DNA of 64,000 nt from Elysia marginata (taxonomy: Eukaryota; Mollusca; Gastropoda; Plakobranchidae), in NCBI GenBank assembly GCA_019649035.1, contig BMAT01012505.1, positions 368,175 through 432,174 on the forward strand, in the 5' to 3' direction. Numbering within the stretch: position 1 is the first letter of the stretch; each line of letters begins with the position of its first letter. This document shows positions 11,408-23,000 of this stretch, piece after piece. Made by a program: the position numbers and the translations under genes. The notes below the pieces were generated by a model. That model worked only from the letters and a program-made list of their open reading frames with translations, ran no database searches and had not been told where the DNA came from.

Positions 11408-11761
11408 CATATATGTCAATCTCAATTCTTTTTTTTCTTTTAAAGTCCTAGTTCCCCATCTTTGCCAGTTTTAAATCCACTCTTAGATTAGTGCTTCAGT
11501 CAATAGTCTGATAGTATGCGCTGAATGTTGGTTACCCTGCAACAATTGAACAATTACAAAGCTACATTTTTAAAGTACCGGGTACTATAACAGGAGGACA
11601 TGTGTACAAAAAATGACTAGAAGAAATCCAGTCTTCTCTCCTCTTAAACTAAAAGTCAAACACCAATGAATATATTAGTAGAAGAGAAAAAAAATTATTT
11701 CTATACTCAGATCAGCTTCATCATTGTTTAAAGAAAAGCATTTATAATAGAGAACTGAACC

Positions 11762-11925
11762 ACAGTGGAAACCTCGAAAGTTGAAGTCTGATGATTCAAA
11801 ATTCTCATAATTCAAAGTTATCTTAATTGTAAGGTTTCATTAAATCCTCTCTAGCTTTGTCATGCTTGAACTGACAATTCAAGTTGATGAGGCTGAAATC
11901 TCCACATATATTGGACCAATGATGA
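11762..11925 (+). mobile_element. Pogo/Tigger-like MITE, left part
   Basis: Starts with CAGTGGAAACCTCGAAAG, a typical pogo-type terminus. The next segments (ATTCAAAATTCTCATAATTC, then a CTCTAGCTTTGTCA block) are shared with the fuller copy at 19318-19823. A right end was not found, so the copy appears truncated. Confidence 0.6.
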
Positions 11926-12284
11926 GTATACTCACATGAGTTTCCCAAACATGAAGGGCTAGCGATGACTATACTCGCGGGAGGTCCACTCCACTAATCC
12001 AATCCCATTTTATTAAAACCTTAACGTAGTTTTCTCTTTTTTCTGGTCTTTTCAAATGAAAAGTTAGATCTAGGCAGTGACCCCAGTCCTGGTAGAACAT
12101 AGTAGATGACAACCCCTGTCTTTGGGAAAAAATGGGTGAAGCCGATCATGGTCCTTTAGGTGTTGAATCGAAATTTATATTATTGCTCAAAGAGGAATTT
12201 CATTCTGCTCTCCAACAGTTTCACTTCTCCAAAACATCATAACATGTAAGGCTCATATCTACATGTAGCATTCACTGAGCAACT

Positions 12285-12845
12285 TCAATTCAATTCAGGT
12301 TTATTCAGTCAATACAAAGTTACATTAGAACATGTATTGACAATAAGCAATGCTCAGTTAGGCTGACAGATTCAAACATAATGAATAGTATAGTACAGAT
12401 GTATAGGTTACCAATACATGTAATAAAGAAATGAAATGTTATCTCTCTCTTTCTATCTGTCTCTCTCTATCTATTTCTCTCCATCTATCTGTATATCTCT
12501 CTCTCTTCTCCTCTCTCTCTATCTGTGTAGCATTTTCTCTCTTTTGTCCCAGTGGATAAAAAATGCATGCACTCCTCTTAACACATCCCGCTCAACGAAA
12601 CACCCCATGCTTATGTGTCCTTCATTTAATAAAAAAATTCAATTAGAATAATCTCTTAATTCTATTTCCATTAAATGTATTATCATTATGGCTTGGGGAA
12701 AGAAGCTATTTACTAATTGTTTATTTCCTTTCAATGCCCATAGTCTTCGCCTGTGGGGTAAAAAGTTAAAGTATTTTCTTGCTGGGTGAGTGACATCTTT
12801 CAAGATCTTTTCTGTTCTGACTGACATTCTTTCTTCATATTTACT
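12285..12845 (-). mobile_element. LINE 3' fragment (C-terminal region and tail)
   Basis: On the - strand the conceptual product includes RTEKILKDVTHPARKYFNF, LPHRRRLWALKG and VNSFFPQAI, the conserved C-terminal block of CR1/L2/jockey-type non-LTR retrotransposons (family pattern: DxxHPLxxxFxxLPSGRR...RSFIPxAI). The 3' tail toward 12285 ends in AATAAACCTGAATTGAATTG. The 5' end is truncated. A CT-rich microsatellite at 12441-12543 interrupts the 3' untranslated part. Confidence 0.65.
12441..12543. repeat. CT/CTAT-rich microsatellite
   Basis: Imperfect TCTC and CTAT units. The Leu-Ser frame reading through it is an artefact. Confidence 0.85.
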
Positions 12846-12849
12846 TACA

Positions 12850-14060
12850 CAGAACCCACACAGAGGTGTCTTTGAATTGATGCACTAACACTATATCAAT
12901 CTCTTATTAAATTTTTTAGACTGAAATTGTTACTGCAATAAAGAGATGCCATGTTCATGTTAAGCTTGTTTATATTTTATTAGCTGTGACCATATAAACA
13001 TACAGTAGCAACATGAAGGGACTGAAAATTTCACAATAAGGACTTCTGCTGGAATTCTGTAAAGTTTGTTTGCAAATTATGTATCAAGGTCTTAGAACAA
13101 AGACAAGGAAGGCAAAAATGTTGGTAGCTACTGAAAGTGATAGACAAAGGGGAATAGTCTTGGGTATACTTGGCCTCGCTGATAAAGTAAACAGAGGGAA
13201 TACGGAGGATGAGAAGAGGGAAAGAGAGGAGAAATACATGTAAATATAAAATTTTTTATTGTAAGAGTAAGAATAAGATAGAAAGATCAAAGGTTAGAAA
13301 TTGAAATAGTAAAAGAGAGGGAGAAGTAGATGAGAAATAGAAGGGAAGAGGATATTATAAATTGCATAGATTTAAAATGAAAAGAGGAAAAAACTGGAAG
13401 AGAACCTGAAAAGTATTGGATCTAAGTTATTATAAGAAAATACCTGTTTATGTAGTTTGTTACTAATAATATCATAATGTTAGAGATAAAATGTGTAATT
13501 TTTAAGGAGTGGAGATCACAATAATTTATTTGGAAAAGAAAACAAGTTCATATAAATCGGAGATCAATGCAATAGTGTTTGTTTACAGCTAGCTTAGTTA
13601 AAATACTCTGAGCCAGGCTAGTGACTACTGGCATCACTAATGATTCTAATCTCTTCAAGTTTATTGTGTAGGCATGACCCTTTAAAGCTCATATCAGTGT
13701 TATTTTATCTGCCTATATAGTCAGTATCTCTAATCATTTATCTTTTACCTTTTGAGTACTTAAAGATAATCATTTATGTTTAACCTGTTCCCATTCTCTG
13801 CCCTACTTTTTCATTTGTACCAGCTATTTGATGAGGAGCGGTCCTTACTTTGCTAAAATCGTATCTCTTTCTGTGCCATGTTAAATAACTGTCATGATTT
13901 AGTGTGGAGATAACCTATGAATGATGCAATCACTCATTTCACAGGAATGACACTGTCAGCTACTGAGTAATTGACTGGGTGGTGCTGTTTCATTTTTAAG
14001 GCAAGACCACAACACAGCCTGTGTAACCAGACATCTCTAGGCTTTGGTGTGTTACTAAAC
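12850..14060. other. Upstream region of GLOD4
   Basis: AT-rich and purine-rich sequence with no supported gene. GLOD4 promoter and 5' untranslated sequence must lie in the right part, but I see no unambiguous TATA or initiator element. Confidence 0.5.
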
Positions 14061-14080
14061 ATTAAAATACTTTTTTAACC

Positions 14081-17000
14081 ATGGCTCAAGCACAGAGAAG
14101 AGCTCTTCACTATGTCTTCAAAATTGGCAAGCGAACAGAAACAACAAAATTTTACCGTGATGTTCTTGGAATGAAGGTAGGAGAACAGTTTGATTGCCAC
14201 ATGTGCTTAAATATTTTCCTAAACTTTTGGCCACTTTCTTCCTTGAAAGGCACATCAGATCAATAACATAACTTTAAAAAATACAAATGTATGAAACTTT
14301 ATAAATGTTCAAAAAATTCAATACTGTTTTTAAAGTTTTTCTTTTTCAACCGAAATTTGAAAATAAGTTAGTAGTTGTATGTAGTTAGTAGTTGTATGTT
14401 TATAACTTAGTGTTCTATACTGTTTATTGAAATTAATTTTTTGTAATAGAATTGCAAATCAAAGTTAATGGTTTTGTTGATTCAACTTTAAGCATGAATG
14501 GTTTTGGAAAAAGAATTTATAAGTGTGCTCATTATAATCAATGAATCTTTCAATTTTCTAAGCTAGTTTGTCGAGGGTTTGAATCATGAATACCAAAAAC
14601 AAGCATTCCTAGGTTATTTTTCTTTTTACCTTCCTGGATCAACTGCCATTTTCATACCTTAAATCTCCAAACTAGTGGCTGGCTCTCCACTATTTATTCT
14701 AACTTACGTTTCATTGTTTTCTCGTAGGTTCTCAGACATGAGGAGTTTGAAAAAGGCTGTGAAGCAACTTGCAACGGGTCAGTAATCTAAAATTGAATCC
14801 AATTCTTAGAATGATTGCCCAGTGTTCTCTTAATTACCGATTCCGTTAAACTTATCATTTCATTATTTTGGTTGATTTAATTGTTTAAAAAATAATGCGA
14901 ATGAGTTGGTTGTCGCAAATTTAATAATACAAGGTGCTACTATTTTAACCAATCTAAGCTTCCAAACTTGAAAAATTGCATTAAACTACAGAAAAAGAGA
15001 TATGATTTTTCTTTTAACAGGCATTTCTTAAACTAATCATTTCTGAGATCTGACTGATTGGAATCTGTTCCTAAGACACAAAGGAAAAAAAAGGAAGAGA
15101 AATCTACTGTTAAGTTTTCGTTTCTTGGGCCAATATGTGAAATTCCACTCATTAAGATTGCCTTGGAGAGTTGTGTTTTTTCAACATTGGTGACCGCAAC
15201 TTCCTTAATAGTTGATCACTAGGCTGATAGAAATACCAGCATAGAGCGGCAACTTAGTTTTCTCTTGCCCATTTCTATAGCCACGCCAGTCTGCGCGCCG
15301 GTATTGAATTACCTGTCAACCAAGGTCCCGTGCAGAGTCGGCAAGTTTGCCGGTGCACTAGCGATAACGAGCGATTTTGTCAATATTAGTGGTGTTATAT
15401 CTCCAGTTCCATTAATACAAACTGGATCTTGTTTATAGCCATTATAGCAGCTCTTTACTAATAAGACACACTATTTTTTGTTTCTCATCAATCATAAAAT
15501 CTTTGAATAGAAGTAAGTTTATTCACAATTTTGTAAGAAACGATTTTAGTTTTAAAAGATATTAAGGAGTCCTCATTTGATTTACTATTAATCAGAATGT
15601 TAACACTTTTTTCTTTAAAAATCTATATTGAAAAAAGGAGAGGCACTATGACAAACCTCTGTCAAAGTTAGGTCTGCGGTAAGTTTTATGTGATTTTATA
15701 TATATGGACTTTAAAAAACAAAACACTTACAGAACAAGTTTGCTATGCTTCATAAACTCTCCCAAATATAATCAAGATTGTTTGTTTTTTTTACATTAAT
15801 GTGGAAAAACATGCAATGATTTTCAAAAATTTATTTGATTGTTGTTTTATTTTCATTGAAATGTGTTCACATTTTTTAAAAATAAAAGTTGATGGTTAAT
15901 GTTTAACTTATGTTTCTCAAAATTAGTAGGCAAAATAAGCTTCATCCTCATAAACAGACAAATAGTATGAGGCTCAAAGCCAAGCAAAGCACATGATCAG
16001 TTTGACCTGATTAGGTGACAGTGTCGGCTGGTGTCAAGCTTGAAAACTAAGTTGCTGTAGTCTAACAGGCGTGATCACGATTTCAATTATGTAGTTTATC
16101 AAAGTAACATGGTTTTACATTATAAAGTAAACAATTTTCATATATATGTGTATGCTTGTATTTGTGTTTTTTGTTTTATTTTGCACATTGTACTTGTAGC
16201 ATTTCCAGGGGGCATTCTAACATCTATTAAATCATAGTTTTTTCGTATCAAGATTTCTGAAAAAGGATTTTCAGAAAAATATTTGTTTAGTTTAAGGTTT
16301 TGTAAGTAAGATTATCTTGGAATCACTCTGAACATGTACTGGTTTCACAATCTTGATATCTTAGCCTATATACTGATAACTGATAGCAAAAGATTGATTC
16401 ATAAATGTTGTCTTAGAAGATTATTTTTCACAGAAGCAAATAGATTATGTAAGAAACCCAAATCAATTTTCAACATTCAAACCCTCATAATACTTGTTTT
16501 GTCTCTTCACTTCTAGTTCTAAGATCTTTAATTCCAATTCTATCTCTTCAAATCCTATTGCAGCCCATATGATGGAAAATGGAGCAAAACTATGATTGGT
16601 TATGGTCCAGAAGATTCCCACTTTGTGGTGGAACTGACATATAACTATGGAATTGGCAGCTACAAACATGGGAATGACTTTTTGGTATGTATAAGTAATG
16701 CTTTAATTTCTCTAGCTGCCATCATTCAGCAAATTCATTGCTCATGTATGACCTACCTACCCAACCTATTGCCTTCTGCCTCCTAATATTGTGTCCTGGA
16801 CTCCTTGGCTGCTTGTATGGCATCGTGGTCTAGTGGTAGGCGCTCGGCTTTTGGATCTAGAGGTCCGAAGTTCGAGTCATGCTTTCGGCAGGTCAACGTT
16901 TAGTCCTTAACAAAGGCTATTTACACACATTTCTTCGCCTCACTCATGCGTTAAACGAGTACCCGACTATAAGCCGAGAAAGATCTTGTCAGAGTGCTAG

Positions 17001-20000
17001 AGTGATGCGCTTAAGTTGCTGCTCCTCTGTGAGCTCAGAAGGTACTTTGGTTGGGAATGGCCTGTTGGGAAACCGTTGTAAAGCGCTCAGAGCACATTTA
17101 GGGGATAGGCGCTATATGAAAATGGCTCTTTTTTTTTCTCTGACTTTTGTAGAGAACTTTTTCCATTATGACTATTGTCTGCCTTGTGTGACTGACCTCA
17201 GATGGTTCAGATCTTTCTTGGTCTTTACTTTACTTTAGTTTTACCTGTTGGTATGGCACTGTAAAATGTGAAACTCCCACCAAATTTCAGCTTTAAGCCC
17301 ATGACATGCTTTACTGTAGACCTGGGCATGATATTTCAATTGAATGAGGTGATTCTTGTTTTTGTCGATTTTCAGTTAACTTGATCCTTTTTTTGTGCCA
17401 CATGTAGACAATTATAAGGATTTGCTCCTAACTCAATTTCTTGCTTTAGTCAATGTTATCGATTATGTCCCCTGAAGCAAAGCTTGTTTTGCATTGCAAG
17501 GAGACAGTTAAAAGAAAATACTTCTTACATTTTTTTTGTCTGAACCATCAGTCATTGAAACTTGCAATGAAGTACTTGTGTTATTTTCCAGGGTCTCACT
17601 CTTCATTCAACAACTATTATAGAGAAAGCAAAGCAGCTTGGGTATCCTGTCACACAAGAGGACGGCCTTGACGTTGTTGTCTGCCCTGATGGTTACAAAT
17701 TCAAGGTCGTCAATAAACCTACAGAAGGATGTGAGTCATGAAAGTTAGAGCTACCCTATGTAAGCTGGACTTAAAGTTTCAGGGTTGGGTCAGACTGTTT
17801 CCTTTATTTTCTTGATCAAAATTCAGATGATGTTTTCATATTTAACAATGTTTAACTTCCTTTTTTGGGGGGAGGCTGGTTGGTTGTTTCAATTTTAACG
17901 TCTCTTTTCAACTACAAGGTTATATCAGAGACGGCGCTTAGGACAATTGAAAGCGTACTGCCTCACTGTGATGTAAGAAGCACTTGCATACACCACACCC
18001 AGTCACATTATCCTGACACTGGGCCGACCAGACTTTGGGAGGGGGGGGGGGGTGGTTAACATTGCGTCAGTCTATTTTATTTTTAATACTGAAAAGGTAT
18101 TAGGTTTTTTAAAGTATTTAAGATGAAAAGAAAATATTGTACTGTAAGTATAGGTTTTGACGCATGTTCATATTGCTAAGAAAAATTTGTTTAATCAACT
18201 GAAACCAAAGGCCATTTTCAGATTAAACTTTTTTAAAACTGAAATTAAACCTTTAGGGTACTTTTCTTTTATTTAAATAATTGTCTTACAATTGTGTTGA
18301 TTAAGAAGCATTTCAACTGAACTTCATACATTTCCTCTTTTGTGAAATTTTTTTGGAAATAAGGCGTATGAAGTAAAAAAAAGTACACAATCAATGCCTG
18401 AATTTAGTAGAGAGCCAGGACCGTCAATGAAATCTTAAAATCGTATTCCATAATTTTTTCCACAGGTCCTGTCAAAGTATACTCCCTTGCATCTTCTAAC
18501 ATGGCAAAATCTGTAGGTGAGTGTTGTTCATATTTAAGCACCTAATGAGCAAGCGTTGCAACTTCAGGGTTTGACTCTTTCATACCAGAGTTTGGTTTAA
18601 CTGAAGCAAAGTGAGCAATGGAAGCAGTAGTTAACATTTAGCCGAGGTGACTCTGAAAGCAATCAACAAACCCTTTTATAATAGCCCAGACACCAAGCTA
18701 TGATTGGAATATAAGTTAGAATTTTTCCTGGAAATTAGATAAAATGAAGTTCAATACAAATAAAGGCAAAGTACTCCATTGTCAAATAGTATAGATGGAG
18801 GGCATAAGCTGGTCAAGGGGGGTCAAGTTCAGATTAAGAAGAATTTAGAAGCTTCTGGAAATAATGGTTAGGATTCTATGAACAGAGAAAAAACTAGCAG
18901 TCAATCTAATACCATTGAACAATACAATAAGTTTTATTATTACAAAGCAGTCCTTTTAGGATTTAATTGAAACTCTCTCTTGAACAAAATTTAACTTCCA
19001 ATAGTCCACAAATTTAGTTTTCTGTATATTTATTAAAAGAAAAAGAAAATCAGTAATTTGAATATCCATTTAGTTGTAATTAAGCAAGTATTCAAAGTAT
19101 TCTGGTTTAAATCATGTTGACCTTACTGTGTAGGTAACTAATCCAGGTCCCGCTGTCTTTAAAGTTTTATATTTAATTTACTGTTGCATGGGGACTGACA
19201 TTTTTATTTTTCAACCATCAGATTTTTGGACCAGGCTTGTTGGAATGACAGTGTTCAAACAAGAGGAGAAGAGAGCCCTGCTAGGGTTCAGTGAAGACCA
19301 GGTACACCTTCTCAGTACACAGGAAGCCTCCAAAATGGAAGTTTGATAATTTGAAATTCTCTTTAATTCAAAGTTTTCTAAGATATTTGAAATTCTTCAT
19401 AATTCAAAATTTTCTAAGATATTTGAAATTCCATATAATTCAAAGTTTTCTAAGCTCGAGGTTTTTATTTCCTCTTTAGCTTTGTCAGGTTGATCTCACA
19501 ATTCAAAGTTTATGAAGTTCAAATTCCTAATTTGAAGAGCATATTGCAGTCTATAGAAGTCCTTCAATCTACTTTCAAGCAGTTTCACTCCCTCAAAGCA
19601 TGACAGCTGTATCACTGCACAAAATTGCCACTCCCTAAACCATGAAATCATTTTGACGTTGTGTTTTTGCAAGGTTGGGATGTTAGAGGAAGGTTTTTTA
19701 GTGAGTTATAATTACAGCACTAGAAACGACTAAGTAAAACCTGGTTCTTGAATATAATTCAAATTCTCTGAACTCAGAGTTTTTCTTCATTCCCATGAGA
19801 TTCAAATCAGGAGGTTTCCACTGTAGTTGTCCCATTCCTTGCCCATGTCTTCCTAAAGAGTTTCCAAACTTATGAGAAGTGAAGGAAAGCATTACTTACT
19901 ACTGCATTGCAGTTTATATTTTCAAAGCAAAACAAAAATTGGAGATTCATATAATTACACTTAAGGGCACTAAAGGATGGGCAATTTTAGTCTATAGCTA

Positions 20001-23000
20001 CACTTGTGAGTTTCGCATTCAGGTTTTCAATTTTTATTCATTGGTCAAATGTGTTCAGTCATTTCTGCAATTGTTAACTCAATCTACCCAGTGAGAAAAA
20101 AATTATTTTTCTGTTGTAATTTTAAAACCCTCATTTTGCGAGCTTGTTATCTTATTGAGGTGAGGTAAACTATTTAGTGATAGTATTTTTATTTTTATTT
20201 TTGTGTGGTAAAAATTCAGAATAAAAAATAATACCACTTACACTGTCCATCAAAACTATCAAGAGTAGCTCCACTTTTTCCCATTACCTTGTATTTTTTT
20301 GTAGACCTTTTTAAAATAATCTTTAGGGTGAATCTATCATGTGACTCCCGATAGCACTGTTTGTTTCAAAATTCAGTTATAATCTGTTCACCTGTCTAAC
20401 CCTTCCCAACATCAGATACAACCATAGGCTTTTTAAGGTCATTTGTATTTAACATGTTGGTGGTATCTAGCAAACCTTGCAATCTAAAAAAAAAAAACCT
20501 TGTGTATAATTCAATGCTGCAAATTCAAAAGATTTTGTGCATTTCCGAGAGCTTTATCAGAATTATGAATTTCCTACAGTATTAATTATTTTATTTTTTT
20601 AGTTTTCATTCCAAAATGTGCCATTTGCCATCTTAGAAGAAATGCTCTAAGCGCATACAACTTTTAAGATCAATAAATTCATAAAGTAGAGTTCTTCTCT
20701 TTAAAAACAAAATGAAAAATACATATTTACGACCAAATTATGATAGTATGCAGGGAAATTTTTTTAAAAAATTCTATATGAACATGTATTAATATTTATA
20801 AAAACAAACAAATATTGTAACTAAAAAATGTAGGTGAACATAGATACCTAGAGTGTAATAAATTGCTACCGCACTAAAAATTTTACAAATTTCTACAAAA
20901 TGCATTTAAAAATGTGAAATAATATAGTTACCTGAAAGAACAGAAATCCTTCAGTGATCCCTGATTTAATGATCACCTTGATTTACTCCTATCTCACCCT
21001 ATAAAATTCGATGAAAGTTAATAAATTAATCAAATTAGAAGATTATGAGATTTTTTAAACACTGTAAGCGTGTTTAAAAAGATACGTTTTAGTTGTTTTT
21101 TAAACGATCTCTCAATAAGACAATTTTTAGATGCTTGGGTAATATGTAATTTATTCCACAATTTAAGGCCATAAACAGAAAAAGACCTGTCTCCTTATGG
21201 ATCTTTGAAATTGTGCTAGGAATTTCTAGTATGTTTTAAATACTTGATCGCAGATGTCGTTCAGGGATATATTTCTTTAACAAGCTTTTAAATACACAGG
21301 GGCATTTCCTTTATCACAATTGAAAATATTGCATACATCATCAGTGGTTAGTTTTGCGAAATTACTCAATGTCATTTACATAGATGATGGGAACTGTCTG
21401 CAGTTAGATCTTTTTAAAGAATGTGTAAAGCTGTTTTCATTCATACCAAATGTTTATTAATTTTCCGTTTTAAGACAGGCAGAAAACTAAAAACATATTC
21501 GAGAAAATTTCCCTTGAAATAAGTAATATTGTTTATAAATATTGGATGGAACATCAAAACTTTTTTTTAATCAAGGGTGAAGGCTTTTCATAAACAAATG
21601 CCCATTAATTTAAAAGCAATCCTATAAGTATATAATTTCAGCATCTCTTTTTTTTTACAGTGCCAGTTGGAACTGGTTGATGTTGGAATGCCAATAGATC
21701 ATGCAACTGCTTTTGGTCGAGTTGCTTTTGGCTTTCCAGGAGCACAGGTGATATATCATGAAATTTCATTTTTTTGGGAAGGAGCATGGAAGAGACAATC
21801 ATTAAACGAAATCAATGTATGAGTGTAAATGAAAGGTCCTGCTTCTTGGGCAATATTTCCACTATGACATGAAGTGACGTCATCAAATTCTGAAACAAGT
21901 CTCTTCAGTATGTAAAACTTATCTGTTGAACGAATAGTATGGAAACAGAGGTCAAAGAGGCCGGACTTTTCAGTCAGACCTCTTTAAAAAAAACTAGGAA
22001 AACATACTTCAATTATATATATCCTGGTTTCAGAGATAAGAGTATTGTTCTAGTTTTAAGTCAAATGACTCTGCAAAAATTATTGAATTGTCTTTGCTCA
22101 AAATCATAAACAAAAAAATTAAACGTCTTTTATTTCTTTATCAAGTTTTGTTCCGAATGCAATGTAAGATTAGGAATGCTAATTCTCAGATTTTTTCCAG
22201 CTTTCCCCATTTTTTTTTCACGTGTCCTAAAGTTTTTGTTGTGTGTATTAATAATTTTTTGCTGATTCACAAAACAAGAATGACTATTGCACAACTTGTA
22301 TTTATGACATTTGTTTTATCTAAGATGAAATGCTCTGGGCATTTTTTGTTGGGAATGACTTGAACCTTACCAACATCTTAAAGTTAAGTTCAGTTTTCAG
22401 TCTAAAGTCATTATCCAAATGGTATACTTTTTCTCATATGCTGAACGTTTAAGCAAAATCCACCCTTTTGCTGACAAGCTTAAGATAAAGTAAAATCCTC
22501 AAACTTTAATCCTGAAATTTGAGTGCCTTGAGCTGTTGCATTCGTAGTAGAAATGTTGGTCTAGAGCTAGAAGTCAAAGAGATAGACAAAGCTCCCATTT
22601 GTAATCAAGCAAATGCTGGAAAATTGCTCTGTTTTATCTTCGTTTGAAGGATTCTTTCTGAGCATGTCTGGACCCTTAAATAGGCCTATAAGTCACAGCA
22701 AAATGCTTTAAGTTGTGATTTTTTTTATAGCCTTGCAGCTCTAGTTTATTTTTTGATAAATATATCATGTGCTCTGGGCTACACTTAAACCAGAAACTAA
22801 AATAGATACAATGAACCAGCTTTCCAAAAATTGAAGAATTCTTATAAGGAATGTATTAATGGTTTTAGGTTAAAATGAAGCTGGTAAACACGACCCCAAG
22901 CCAGCCATCTGAAGAGGGCAGAGCCGCCCGAAACTTATAAGTCTTGGGTAGGCACAAAATCTCGGTAAATATAACAATTATAAGGAATGTAGATGAATTA

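Noticed and set aside
16879-17238. 119-codon + frame in a GLOD4 intron
   Set aside because: It reads through SINE family D and the following intron; no conserved domain.
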